Shown one piece after another: positions 32,059 to 40,560 of a stretch of DNA of 64,000 nucleotides. The position numbers were made by a program, and so were the translations under genes. Within the stretch, counting starts at the first letter, position 1; the number at the start of each line of letters is the position of its first letter. The notes under the pieces were generated by a model. That model was given only the letters and a program-made list of their open reading frames with translations. It did no database searches and had not been told where the DNA came from. This stretch comes from Pseudomonas sp. CC6-YY-74 (GTDB lineage: Bacteria; Pseudomonadota; Gammaproteobacteria; Pseudomonadales; Pseudomonadaceae): contig NZ_CP019947.1 of the NCBI RefSeq assembly GCF_002025205.1, positions 503,501 to 567,500 on the forward strand, in the 5' to 3' direction.

Positions 32059-33180
32059 GTGCACAACGTCGTGATCAGTGGTACCGGCCTGTACACACCG
32101 GCGAATAGCATTTCCAACGACGAGCTGGTGGAGTCCTTCAACGCATTCGTCCAGCAGTTCAATGCGGACAATGCAGCGGCGATCGCCAAGGGTGAGGTCG
32201 AGGCACTGGTCGAATCGAGCAGCGCCTTTATCGAGCGGGCCTCAGGGATCAAGAGCCGCTTCGTGATCGACAAGGACGGCATCCTCGATCCAAAACGCAT
32301 GACGCCACGTATCGCCGAGCGTAGCAACGAGCAGTGGGGCATCCTCTGCGAGATGGCTATCGGCGCCGCCCAAGAAGCACTGGCCCGTGCGGGCAAGACC
32401 GCAGCGGATATCGACGGGGTGATAGTCGCCTGCTCGAATCTGCAGCGCGCCTATCCGGCAGTGGCCATCGAAGTACAGGCGGCGCTGGGGATTCAGGGGT
32501 TCGGCTACGACATGAACGTGGCCTGCTCCTCGGCCACCTTTGGCCTGCAGGCCGCGACCAACGCCGTACAGCTCGGCCAGGCGCGGGCGATCCTGATGGT
32601 CAACCCGGAAATCTGCACCGGTCACCTGAACTTCCGCGACCGCGACAGCCACTTCATCTTCGGCGATGCCTGCACCGCGGTGATCGTCGAACGGGCCGAC
32701 CTGGCTAGCTCCGCGCACCAGTTCGACATCGTCAGCACCAAGCTGATCACCCAGTTCAGCAACAATATTCGCAACAACTTCGGCTTCCTCAACCGTGCAG
32801 CGGAAGAGGGTGTTGGCGCGTCGGACAAGCTGTTCGTCCAGGAAGGCCGCAAGGTGTTCAAGGAAGTCTGCCCAATGGTCGCCGAGCTGATTGCCAGCCA
32901 TCTGGCGGAAAATCAGTTGAACGTTAGCGACATCAAGCGCTTCTGGCTGCACCAGGCCAACCTCAATATGAACCTGCTGATCGCCCGTAAGCTGCTCGGT
33001 CGCGATGCCGAACCAGGTGAAGCGCCGGTGATCCTCGACAGCTATGCCAACACCAGCTCGGCCGGTTCGGTGATCGCCCTGCACAAACATCAGGACGACC
33101 TGCCGAGCGGTGCCTTGGGTGTACTCAGTTCCTTCGGTGCCGGTTACTCGATTGGCAGCGTGATTCTGCGCAAGCGTTAA
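32059..33180 (+). CDS. FabH-like beta-ketoacyl-ACP synthase III (PA3286 type)
   Basis: 373-residue thiolase-fold condensing enzyme. The catalytic Cys is in DMNVACSSATFGLQAATNAV, the His in FWLHQANLNMNLLIARKLLG, and the Asn in DSYANTSSAGSVIALH, giving the Cys-His-Asn triad. The end FGAGYSIGSVILRK is typical. As I recall, P. aeruginosa PA3286 is nearly collinear; that enzyme takes octanoyl-CoA from beta-oxidation and condenses it with malonyl-ACP, feeding it into fatty acid synthesis. Start: GTG 32059 has GAGAGG at proper distance and gives the homologue start MHNVVISGTG; ATG 32053 is an alternative. The stop overlaps the next start (TAATG), so it is coupled to an ECF sigma factor. Confidence 0.88.
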   Translation: MHNVVISGTGLYTPANSISNDELVESFNAFVQQFNADNAAAIAKGEVEALVESSSAFIERASGIKSRFVIDKDGILDPKRMTPRIAERSNEQWGILCEMAIGAAQEALARAGKTAADIDGVIVACSNLQRAYPAVAIEVQAALGIQGFGYDMNVACSSATFGLQAATNAVQLGQARAILMVNPEICTGHLNFRDRDSHFIFGDACTAVIVERADLASSAHQFDIVSTKLITQFSNNIRNNFGFLNRAAEEGVGASDKLFVQEGRKVFKEVCPMVAELIASHLAENQLNVSDIKRFWLHQANLNMNLLIARKLLGRDAEPGEAPVILDSYANTSSAGSVIALHKHQDDLPSGALGVLSSFGAGYSIGSVILRKR

Positions 33181-33791
33181 TGGATTATCCGTCCGATAGC
33201 GCGCTGATCGCCCGCCTGCTGGCCGGCGAGCAGAAGGCCTTCCGCGAACTGGTCGCGACCTATCAGGGGGCGATGCGGGCGGTGGCCTTCGCCATCGTTG
33301 GCAGTCGCAATGCCGATGAGGTGGTGCAGGATGCCTGGCTTGCGGTGGTGCGCAACCTGGGCGGCTTTCAGGGCCGCTCCAGCCTGAAGACCTGGCTGCT
33401 GACCATCACTGCCAATACCGCCAAGACGCGCCTCAAGCACAACCGTCGTGAAGTGCTGCTGGACGATTTGCCGGGACCGCACGGATCGATTGGCGAGGAG
33501 CGCTTCGCGGACGACGGCCACTGGTTGCTGGCGCCGCACGCCTGGCATCAGGACACCCCGGAAGCGCTGCTCACGGAGGAAGAACTGCGTGAATGCCTGG
33601 AAATAACCCTGACCAGCCTCTCGGAGTTGCAGAGCAGCGTGTTGCTGCTGCGCGAGCGCCAAGGTCTGGAGTTGGAGGAAATCTGTAATCTTTTGCAGAT
33701 ATCGCTCTCCAATGTCCGGGTGTTGTTGCATAGGGCACGGTTGAAGGTGTTCGCCACCCTGGAGCATTTCGAGGAGACCGGTCAATGCTGA
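33180..33791 (+). CDS. ECF-family RNA polymerase sigma factor (PA3285 type)
   Basis: 203-residue extracytoplasmic-function sigma factor. Region 2 is at about residues 10-80 (AFRELVATYQGAMRAVAFAI, DEVVQDAWLAVVRNLGGFQG, SSLKTWLLTITANTAKTRLK). A longer, acidic linker follows (about 85-130), then region 4 (LRECLEITLTSLSELQSSVL, GLELEEICNLLQISLSNVRVLLHRAR). It starts on the last base of the FabH-like stop codon and its own stop overlaps the next gene, so three genes are translationally coupled. The following small zinc-finger protein is a likely anti-sigma factor. The same order exists, from memory, in P. aeruginosa PA3286-PA3284. Its regulon is unknown to me. Confidence 0.92.
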   Translation: MDYPSDSALIARLLAGEQKAFRELVATYQGAMRAVAFAIVGSRNADEVVQDAWLAVVRNLGGFQGRSSLKTWLLTITANTAKTRLKHNRREVLLDDLPGPHGSIGEERFADDGHWLLAPHAWHQDTPEALLTEEELRECLEITLTSLSELQSSVLLLRERQGLELEEICNLLQISLSNVRVLLHRARLKVFATLEHFEETGQC

Positions 33792-34018
33792 GTTGTAAGG
33801 AGCTGGTGGCGAACTCCAGCGATTTATTGGATAGCCAGTTGAATCTGCGCCAGCGTCTGGCTGTGCAGATGCATCTGGCCATGTGTTTTCGCTGCAGGCG
33901 CTTCATCAAACAGATGCGCCTGAGTCAGCGGGTGTTGCGCGGGTTGCCGGAAACGGCCATTCCCGAGTTGGAGGAGTTGGCTGCACGGCTGGCCGAACAG
34001 GTCCGCTCGCAGCGCTGA
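33785..34018 (+). CDS. small zinc-finger putative anti-sigma factor
   Basis: 77-residue soluble protein with the ZAS/zf-HC2 pattern: Cys near the N-terminus (MLSCKELV), then VQMHLAMCFRCRRFIKQMRL giving H-x3-C-x2-C. The zinc-binding module of anti-sigma factors is thus complete. The C-terminal part is a short helix (PELEELAARLAEQVRSQR) with no membrane helix, so it would act in the cytoplasm, for example as a redox- or metabolite-responsive anti-sigma factor. It overlaps the sigma gene by 7 bases, which supports a functional pair. The pairing is inferred, not shown. Confidence 0.8.
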   Translation: MLSCKELVANSSDLLDSQLNLRQRLAVQMHLAMCFRCRRFIKQMRLSQRVLRGLPETAIPELEELAARLAEQVRSQR

Positions 34019-34131
34019 TCGGGGCTGAGTGTGCTTATCTCATTGCAGTCTCGGGCTTTGCCAGCCAGCGCGACTGGCGCCAGCGCCTATGCTGACTTGG
34101 CCAAATCACCATTTCGGTGTGGGAGCGCGAG

Positions 34132-34575
34132 ATGTCATCAATTACCAGCCACGATGCCTGTTTCGTCGGTCTCAGGGCGCTCAGCCATGACAGATTTCCC
34201 AAGCGCTGTCGCAGTTGCGGGCGGGAGTTTGCCAGCGAGGCGGACTACTTCCAGCAGACCCAGGCGATTCGCCCCGGTATCACCGGCCTGAAGGCCGTCT
34301 ACGACGACGAAGAGGGGACGCTGGTCGAGGTCTTCCGTAACTGCGTATGCGGCTCCACCTTGTTGGTCAACTGCATGTCGCGGCGCGATGATTCGGCGGC
34401 CGGGCATAGCCGGCGGCGGCTGTTCGACGACTTGCTCGGCTATTTGCAGCTCCACGGGGCCGAGCGGGCGCAGGCGCGGCGCGAGCTGCTGCGGGTGGTA
34501 GCCGGTGAGCGCAGCGAAGTGCTGGAGGCCTGGTACGCTCAGATCGCCGCGCGGGGGGCTAAACGCGAGGGCTGA
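34132..34575 (+). CDS. conserved hypothetical protein with zinc-ribbon-like cysteines
   Basis: 147-residue soluble protein. Two cysteine pairs, FPKRCRSCGREFASEADYF and RNCVCGSTLLVNCMSRR, suggest a zinc ribbon or similar metal site. The C-terminal third is helical and Arg-rich (RRLFDDLLGYLQLHGAERAQ). ATG 34132 has GGAG about 7 bases upstream; a longer in-frame start at 34117 has no ribosome site. It follows the sigma/anti-sigma pair by 113 bases in the same direction, so it may be a target or partner. No function known to me. Confidence 0.75.
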   Translation: MSSITSHDACFVGLRALSHDRFPKRCRSCGREFASEADYFQQTQAIRPGITGLKAVYDDEEGTLVEVFRNCVCGSTLLVNCMSRRDDSAAGHSRRRLFDDLLGYLQLHGAERAQARRELLRVVAGERSEVLEAWYAQIAARGAKREG

Positions 34576-34621
34576 GAGCCTGTGAAACAACTCTCGCCTA
34601 CTGCGGCCGTCTCCAAACGCC
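34576..34621 (+). repeat. CCTACTGCG-type intergenic repeat, copy B
   Basis: GAGCCTGTGAAACAACTCTC...CCTACTGCGGCCGTCTCCAAACGCC, matching 18957-19001. It starts at the stop codon of the preceding gene. Confidence 0.6.
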
Positions 34622-34659
34622 CTACGCGGCGACCCATTACCTCGAGCAATTCGCGATCG

Positions 34660-34767
34660 GTAGGACGTCACTCGCCGCCGGCAGCGCACCGTCGTTCACC
34701 GGTACGCTATACATCCGGCGAGCTATTCCTTCGCTCCGATCGGATCGGCGCCCGGACCGGCCTAAGC
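34660..34767. repeat. GTAGGG-type intergenic repeat, degenerate copy
   Basis: GTAGGACGTCACTCGCCGCC... to ...GCGCCCGGACCGGCCTAAG. The general plan and several words match the copies at 7614 and 13804, but many positions differ. Confidence 0.45.
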
Positions 34768-34892
34768 CCCGAACGGAACGCTGCTATGCCTTGCCGCGAA
34801 TGCCTGGAAGCGGCTTCGCGACGGCGCCCGATTTTCCACACCCGCTGAGCAACGTCTCGACCACAGCTGGAGCGGCGGTCGGGCGGTGTTCC

Positions 34893-35014
34893 GCTTTAGC
34901 CGCGATGCTTTGGCGGCCGCTCCAGTCGCAGTCAAGCCCCCCTGCCACAAAAGCAATGCGGTGTTCTTTGCGCCAGATAGGTGGCGTTCTCTGGCTCGAC
35001 TTCGCGGCTAAAGC
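34893..35014. repeat. inverted pair of REP-like sequences (REPIN-like)
   Basis: GCTTTAGCCGCGA at 34893-34905 and its exact complement TCGCGGCTAAAGC at 35002-35014, separated by about 96 bases, with further partly paired sequence (GAGCGGC..., GGCCGCTC) around the first. This is the usual layout of two REP elements in inverse orientation. The REP type (CTTTAGCCGCGA) differs from the one around the RAYT gene. Confidence 0.6.
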
Positions 35015-35234
35015 CCCCCCACACGAGCAGCCTGCTCTGCAGCGACTCGCCCTCGAGACTCAGGGCCAGCAATTACTGCTTATAGATATTCGAAGTAGAA
35101 AAGTTCCGCTGTCATCAAAACTTTATATATCAGCAGCCGCGCTGACATAACCCGTCGCCAAGATTCCCTGCAGCACAAACGAGCGCGATCGCTCGGGTGT
35201 TTTCAACACTAAAAGTCTATTAGAGGAATCTTCG
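35015..35234 (+). promoter_or_regulatory. oprP upstream region with Pho-box-like repeats
   Basis: Between the REP pair and the porin gene. CTGTCAT at 35109-35115 and CTGACAT at 35142-35148 are exactly 33 bases (three 11-base periods) apart, with the weaker ACTTTAT at 35120-35126 on the same 11-base phase. PhoB boxes are 7-base CTGTCAT repeats at 11-base spacing, and OprP/OprO genes are phosphate-regulated. The match is suggestive but incomplete. TTAGAGGAATCTTCG before the ATG contains the ribosome site. Confidence 0.45.
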
Positions 35235-36563
35235 ATGATCCGTAAGCACAGCTTCCGTGGAGCAATGGTCGGTTTCGCAGCCAGCACCCTGGCTCTGGCC
35301 GTTTCCGCCCAGGCTTTCGCAGGCACCGTCACCACCGACGGCGCCGATATCGTGGTCAAGACCAAGGGTGGCCTGGAAGTGGCGACCACCGACAAGGAAT
35401 TCAGCTTCAAGCTAGGCGGCCGCCTGCAGGCCGACTACGGTCGTTTCGACGGTTTTCACACCAAGAACGGCAATACCGGTGACGGAGCCTATTTCCGCCG
35501 CGCCTTCCTCGAACTGAGCGGTGTCGCCTACAAAGACTGGAAATACGTTCTCAGCTACGACTTCGCACACAACGCCGGTAACTCCGACGATGGCTATTTC
35601 GACGAAGCCTCGATCGCCTACACCGGTTTCGCCCCGGTGACCCTCAAATTCGGCCGTTTCGACCCGGACTTCGGCCTGGAGAAAGCCACCAGCTCCAAGT
35701 GGATCACCGCTATCGAGCGTAACGCCGCTTACGAAATCGCCGACTGGGCCAACGGTCACGAAAACGGCCTTGGCGCACAAGCCAGTGCCGTTGTCGGCGG
35801 CATGGCCTGGGTGTCCGCTGGCTTGTCCGCCAAGGACTACAACGATGTCGACGGCGACAGCGTCAAGCAGTTCAACGCACGTGGCGTGTTCGCGCCGATG
35901 AGCGAGTCCGGCAACGTGCTGCATCTTGGCCTGAACTACGCCAACCGCGACCTGAGCGATGCTGCCGCCGACGGCCGTATCCGTCCGCGCCTGACTGTGC
36001 GCGGCGTATCCACCGCAGGTGGTAACGACGCCGGCACCAATGGCAACCGTGCCCTCTTCGGTGGCTTCCAGGGCATCGCCGGCGATTTCGATAATGACGC
36101 AGCCTGGGGCGCCGAATTGGCCTGGGCCGCCGGTCCTTTTTCAGCCCAGGCTGAATACCTGAGCCGTAAGCTGAAGGCCGATCGCGCCACCATCGAAGAC
36201 GTCGAAGCCAGCGGTTACTACGGTCAACTGGCCTACACCCTGACCGGCGAGTCGCGCGGCTACAAGCTGGACGGCGCCAAGTTCGACAGCATCAAACCGG
36301 CCAACAAGCAGATTGGTGCCTGGGAAGTGTTCTACCGCTATGACCATATCAGCGTCGAAGACGACAACATCGTGGCGGCTACCGCGACTCGCGAAGTGGG
36401 CGATGCCGAGGCCAAGCTGCACACCGTTGGCGTCAACTGGTACGCCAACGAGTCAGTCAAGGTCGCGGCCAACTACGTGATGAGCTCGACCGACAAAATC
36501 ACCAACAGCGTGGGTGACGATGACGGCGATGCGGTAGTGATGCGCCTGCAGTACGTGTTCTGA
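35235..36563 (+). CDS. oprP: phosphate/polyphosphate-selective porin OprP/OprO
   Basis: 442-residue outer-membrane trimeric porin for phosphate or pyrophosphate. Signal peptide [20 protein letters not shown] ending in AQAFAG. The mature N-terminus [43 protein letters not shown] is nearly identical to what I remember of P. aeruginosa OprP/OprO. The C-terminus ends VVMRLQYVF with terminal Phe, required for outer-membrane assembly. Only one copy is present here, whereas P. aeruginosa has two in tandem, so choosing P over O is tentative. A Pho-box-like element lies upstream and a strong terminator downstream, so it is monocistronic and probably induced by phosphate starvation. Confidence 0.9.
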   Translation: MIRKHSFRGAMVGFAASTLALAVSAQAFAGTVTTDGADIVVKTKGGLEVATTDKEFSFKLGGRLQADYGRFDGFHTKNGNTGDGAYFRRAFLELSGVAYKDWKYVLSYDFAHNAGNSDDGYFDEASIAYTGFAPVTLKFGRFDPDFGLEKATSSKWITAIERNAAYEIADWANGHENGLGAQASAVVGGMAWVSAGLSAKDYNDVDGDSVKQFNARGVFAPMSESGNVLHLGLNYANRDLSDAAADGRIRPRLTVRGVSTAGGNDAGTNGNRALFGGFQGIAGDFDNDAAWGAELAWAAGPFSAQAEYLSRKLKADRATIEDVEASGYYGQLAYTLTGESRGYKLDGAKFDSIKPANKQIGAWEVFYRYDHISVEDDNIVAATATREVGDAEAKLHTVGVNWYANESVKVAANYVMSSTDKITNSVGDDDGDAVVMRLQYVF

Positions 36564-36597
36564 GTAAACACCGCGCCAATACAACGCTGCACCCTAC

Positions 36598-36625
36598 AAG
36601 CCCCGCCTCGTGCGGGGCTTTTTTT
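36598..36625 (+). terminator. rho-independent terminator after oprP
   Basis: AAGCCCCGC, loop CTCGT, GCGGGGCTT, followed by a run of T. It lies 35 bases after the porin stop. Confidence 0.9.
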
Positions 36626-36653
36626 CGTCAGGACAACAGGCCAGACTGCGGCC

Positions 36654-37777
36654 ATGCCTATATCGACCTTGTCTGCGTTGAACGAGTTGGATGCCTCAAG
36701 CTGGGATGCCTTGCGCATCAATCAGCAGCCTTTTCTGTGCCACGCCTTTCTCTCGGCACTGGAAGACAGCGGCAGCGTTGGTGGCCGTAGCGGCTGGCAG
36801 GCGGCGCATCGGCTGTTGCAGGACGGTCAGGGGCGGGTGCTGGCGGCCATGCCGGGCTATATAAAAAGTCATTCCTATGGCGAGTACGTGTTCGACCATG
36901 GCTGGGCCGATGCCTGCCACCGTGCGGGCATCGACTATTACCCCAAGTTACTGGGGGCCATTCCCTTCTCGCCGGTGGGCGGGCAGCGCCTGCTCGGCGA
37001 TCCGCTCGCCGCCGGGCAATTGCTCGATGAGCTGAGCGCCAGCCTGGCGCAGCAGGGCTTGTCGAGCCTGCATATCAACTTCACCAGCCCGGCCGACGAT
37101 GCGCTGCTGCAGGGGCGTGACGGCTGGTTGCAGCGCCTTGGCTGCCAATATCATTGGCACAACCGCGGCTACCGGGATTTTCAGGATTTTCTCGATGCCC
37201 TCAGCTCGCGCAAACGCAAGCAGATGCGCAAGGAGCGTGAGCAGGTGGCGGGGCAGGGCATCGAGTTCGACTGGCGCGAAGGCCATCAGCTCAGCGAGGC
37301 CGAGTGGGATTTCGTCTACCTGTGTTACGCCAATACCTACCGGGTGCGCGGCCAGTTGCCCTATCTGACCCGGACGTTCTTCAGCTTGCTGGCCGAGCGG
37401 ATGCCGCAGATGATCCGCGTGGTGTTGGCACGCCAAGGTGGCCGGCCGGTGGCGATGGCGTTCAGTTTGATCGGTGGCGATAGTTTGTATGGCCGCTACT
37501 GGGGTTGTCTGGCGGAGTTCGATCGGCTGCACTTCGAGACCTGTTTCTACCAGGGCATGGAGTATGCGATTGCTCAGGGGTGCAGCGCTTCGATGCCGGT
37601 GCCCAGGGCGAGCACAAGCTGATCCGCGGCTTCGAGCCGGTGATCACCCACTCCTGGCACTACCTTTGCCATCCGGGCTTGCGCACGGCGGTGGCGAATT
37701 TTCTCCAGGACGAGCGCCAGGGTGTGCAGGGCTACGCCGAGGAGGCGCGCGGTTTGTTGCCGTATCGGCAGGCATAA
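36654..37777 (+). pseudogene. FemAB-like/PF04339 acyltransferase-type protein, single-base frameshift
   Basis: Full product would be about 374 residues of the GNAT-fold PF04339 (DUF482, peptidoglycan-biosynthesis-like) family: NELDASSWDALRINQQPFLC, RAGIDYYPKLLGAIPFSPVG, SSRKRKQMRKEREQVAGQGI, DSLYGRYWGCLAEFDRLHFE. The frame is lost at the G run 37577-37580: upstream reads YQGMEYAIAQG, and the expected continuation VQRFDAGAQGEHKLIRGFEPVITHSWHY is one base out of frame, ending at 37777. One extra G would restore the whole gene. The C-terminal part shows no other damage, so a base-call error is as likely as a real mutation. Function in cells is not established. Confidence 0.8.
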
Positions 37778-37784
37778 GATTTTT

Positions 37785-37820
37785 TCGCGGGCATGGAACT
37801 CGGCGTCCCCCCGCTCCTAC
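37785..37820 (+). repeat. REP element (RAYT-associated), left copy 1
   Basis: TCGCGGGCATGG...CCGCTCCTAC. It carries the same ends as the copies at 37840 and 38397. Together with the next copy it forms an inverted REP pair between the FemAB-like gene and the RAYT gene. Confidence 0.75.
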
Positions 37821-37839
37821 GGGTGATGCGGTGGCCCAT

Positions 37840-37862
37840 GTAGGAGCGGGCCATGCCCGCGA
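37840..37862 (-). repeat. REP element (RAYT-associated), left copy 2
   Basis: GTAGGAGCGGGCCATGCCCGCGA, a compact REP hairpin of the GTAGGAGCGG class. It is inverted relative to the copy 20 bases before it and lies 37 bases from the 3' end of the RAYT gene. Confidence 0.8.
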
Positions 37863-37898
37863 ATCGATATCGGAGACACCGACGAATTACTCGCCTTA

Positions 37899-38375
37899 TC
37901 AAAGCCAGATGGCATTCCAGAACGGATAATCCCCAATCCGCTTGACCAGTCCCGCGCGTAGCGGATTGGCCACGATGTAACGGGCGACGGCTTGCAGGTC
38001 TTCCTCTTCGCGCAGGGCATGATCGTGAAAGGCTTTCGACCAGAGCGGACCCGTTCGATTCAGGGTCCGATTGGTGTGGCGGGAACTGGCGGATTTGAGT
38101 TGGCCAATCACCTCGCCGAGTGTGTCCTTGCCGCCGAGCTGCAACAGCCAGTGGGCGTGATCGGGCATCAGCACCCAGGCCAGCATGCGGCTCTCCTTGA
38201 GCAAGGCGGCGTCCTCGAAACAACGGGCGGCCGCGCAGGCTGCCGGAAAGTGGGTGAACAGCGGTTCGCGGTTGTCGCTGGTTGCGGTGATCAGATAAGC
38301 CGTATTGCTCAGGGATACCCGGCCTTTGCGCAATGCCGCGTGGCCCGGTTTTTTGTGGCTGTGGTGCTCATCCAT
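37899..38375 (-). CDS. rayT: REP-associated tyrosine transposase (RAYT)
   Basis: 158-residue Y1-type HUH endonuclease related to IS200/IS605 TnpA. The HUH motif is VLMPDHAHWLLQL (His-x-His). The catalytic Tyr is in the helix ARYIVANPLRAGLVKRIGDY, with the RAYT-typical NPxRAxxV. SASSRHTNRTLNRTGPLWSKAFHDHALR lies between. Start at ATG 38375 is supported by AAGGAG 9 bases upstream; the frame is open further but without ribosome site. RAYTs bind and cut REP sequences and are thought to spread them. Here REP elements of the GTAGGAGCGG class flank the gene on both sides, the standard arrangement. Confidence 0.92.
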   Translation of the reverse strand: MDEHHSHKKPGHAALRKGRVSLSNTAYLITATSDNREPLFTHFPAACAAARCFEDAALLKESRMLAWVLMPDHAHWLLQLGGKDTLGEVIGQLKSASSRHTNRTLNRTGPLWSKAFHDHALREEEDLQAVARYIVANPLRAGLVKRIGDYPFWNAIWL

Positions 38376-38396
38376 AAGCGTTCTCCTTGGGAATTT

Positions 38397-38419
38397 TCGC
38401 GGCCATGGGCCGCTCCTAC
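38397..38419 (+). repeat. REP element (RAYT-associated), right copy
   Basis: TCGCGGCCATGGGCCGCTCCTAC, placed 22 bases upstream of the RAYT start codon. Partial further copy (GTAGAGGTATGGCCGCGA) follows to about 38440. Confidence 0.75.
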
Positions 38420-38448
38420 GGGGTAGAGGTATGGCCGCGACCGGCGCT

Positions 38449-40289
38449 TCACTCCACCCCGACAAAACCGCCGGTCTGATGCTGCCAGAGGCGGGCGTAG
38501 AGGCCGCCGCGTTCGATCAACTGGCGGTGGCTGCCGGTTTCGACGATGCGGCCTTGATCGATGACCACCAGGCGGTCCATGCGCGCGATGGTCGACAGGC
38601 GGTGGGCGATGGCGATCACTGTCTTGCCCTGCATCAGGGTATCCAGGCTGTCCTGGATCACCGCCTCAACCTCCGAGTCGAGCGCCGAGGTGGCTTCGTC
38701 GAGCATCAGGATCGGCGCGTCTTTGAGCAGTACCCGGGCGATGGCGATGCGCTGGCGCTGACCACCGGAGAGCTTGACCCCGCGCTCGCCGACCCAGGCA
38801 TCGAAGCCGTGGCCGCCCTGGCCGTCGTCGAGCAGCGGGATGAAGCTGTCGGCGCGGGCCTTGCGCACGGCTTCGAGCAGTTCGGCTTCGCTGGCCTCGG
38901 GTTTGCCGTACAGCAGGTTGTCGCGAATCGAGCGGTGCAGCAGCGAGGTGTCCTGGGTGACTACGCCGATCTGGGCGCGCAGGCTTTCCTGGGCCACCTC
39001 GGCGATGTTCTGGCCGTCGATGAGGATGCGCCCGCTCTCCAGGTCGTAAAGGCGCAGCAAGAGGCTGACCAGGGTCGATTTACCCGCGCCGGAAGGACCG
39101 ACCAAGCCGATCTTCTCGCCGGGCGCGACCTCAAGGTTCAGGCCGCCGATGACCCCGTGGCTTTTGCCGTAGTGGAAGTGGATGTTGTCGAAGTGCACCT
39201 CGCCCTGCTGACCCGCAGCGGCCTGGCGTCCGCCCGGTCGCACACCTGGCGCGGCTGGACGATGGTGCGCATGCCGTCCTGCACGGTGCCGACGTTCTCG
39301 AAGATGCCGTTGACCACCCACATGATCCATTCGGCCATGTTGTTGATGCGGATCACCAGGCCGATGGCCAGGGCGATGGCACCGCTGCTGATCATCGCCT
39401 GGCTCCATAGCCACAGCGCCAGGGCGGCGGTGCCGACGATCAGTAGGCCGTTGAGGCCGGTGATGAGGAGGTCCAGCACGGTGATGATGCGCGATTGCAG
39501 GCGGAATTTTTCGAGCAGCTCCTGCATGGCCTCGCGGGCGTAGCGTTCTTCAACCTTGGTGTGGGCGAAGAGTTTGAGGGTGGCGATGTTGCTATAGCCG
39601 TCGACCACCCGGCCCATGACTTTCGAGCGTGCCGCCGAGGCGGCGGTGGAGCGTTCCTTGATGCGTGGCACGAAGTACCAGAGCGCCGCGCAGTAGCCGA
39701 CGATCCACAGTAGCAGCGGCAGGACCAGGCGCAGGTCGGCGGCGGCGAACAGGTACAGCGCGCTGCCAGCGTAGACCAGCACGTGCCAGAGCGCGTCGAC
39801 CACCTGCATGGCCGAGTCGCGCAGGGCCGGGCCGGTCTGCATGATGCGCTGGGCGATGCGACCGGCGAAGTCGTTCTGGAAGAAGCTCAGGCTCTGCTTG
39901 AGCACGTAGCGGTGGTTCTGCCAGCGGATCAGGTTGGTCAGGCCGGGGTTGATGGACTGGTGCGTCAGCAGGTTGTGCAGGCCGAACACCAGCGGGCGGA
40001 TGATCAACGCTACCAGAAGCATCCACAGCAGCTCGCCCTGGTACTGGCTGAAAAATTCGCGGCTCGGCGTGGCCTGGGTCATGTCGATCAGCCGGCCGAG
40101 GAAACTGAACAGCGCCACTTCGATCAAGGCCGCGAAGAAGCCGACCACCAGCACGGCGATCATCAGTGGCCAGACCTGGCGCAGGTAATGGGCATAGAAC
40201 GGCAGGATGCCCGCTGGCGGCTCGACGTCCGGCGTGGCTTTGAATGCGTCGATCAGGGCTTCGAAGCGGCGGAACAGCATGTCAGGCAT
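38449..40289 (-). pseudogene. MsbA-like ABC exporter (fused permease-ATPase), single-base frameshift
   Basis: Intended product about 613 residues: six-helix ABC transporter transmembrane domain (from MPDMLFRRFEALIDAF; WPLMIAVLVVGFFAALIEVA ... LDLLITGLNGLLIVGTAALA) followed by the ATPase with Walker A GLVGPSGAGKSTLVSLLLRL, signature VKLSGGQRQRIAIARVLL, Walker B ILMLDEATSALDSEV and H-loop AIAHRLSTIARMD. The frame breaks at the CCC run 39203-39205 (plus strand), between RPLRVSR and GEVHFDNIHFHYG. One extra base there makes a continuous protein. All motifs are otherwise intact. Its place before ppiA matches P. aeruginosa PA3228. Substrate unknown; lipid or drug export are possible. Confidence 0.85.
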
Positions 40290-40560
40290 CCGCCTAAGTC
40301 AGGGAGAAGAACCTGATTCTATCCCTTAACCCGCAGGCGCTCGACCGCCGGGCAATGCCGCAGGGTGAAGGCCGTACCTGGGCGCGCAGGCGTCTGCTGT
40401 CGATTATCGACAAGGGTTGTGGCCCGTGCGGTCAGGGTTGCGTGGCTGAGCCCTGTCAGCCGTTACGGCACTCTTGCGCCTGATACCGGTCAATAAGGAT
40501 GAGGGGCGGCTTAACCCGCCTTGCCCGAGTTCGGATAGCCACTAGTGATTGAGGTCATGC
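40290..40560. other. intergenic region with a possible Cys-rich micro-ORF
   Basis: 271 bases between the divergent ABC exporter and the small lipoprotein. A frame at 40355-40483 (plus) would give 42 residues, MPQGEGRTWARRRLLSIIDK followed by GCGPCGQGCVAEPCQPLRHS, with six cysteines and Pseudomonas-like third-position GC. It lacks a ribosome site, and the frame is open further upstream without a start codon. It may be a real small protein or a gene relic. Confidence 0.3.

Noticed and set aside
36654..37777. Programmed frameshifting in the FemAB-like gene
   Set aside because: No slippery heptamer with downstream structure is evident, and three nearby genes have the same type of defect, so an assembly error fits better.
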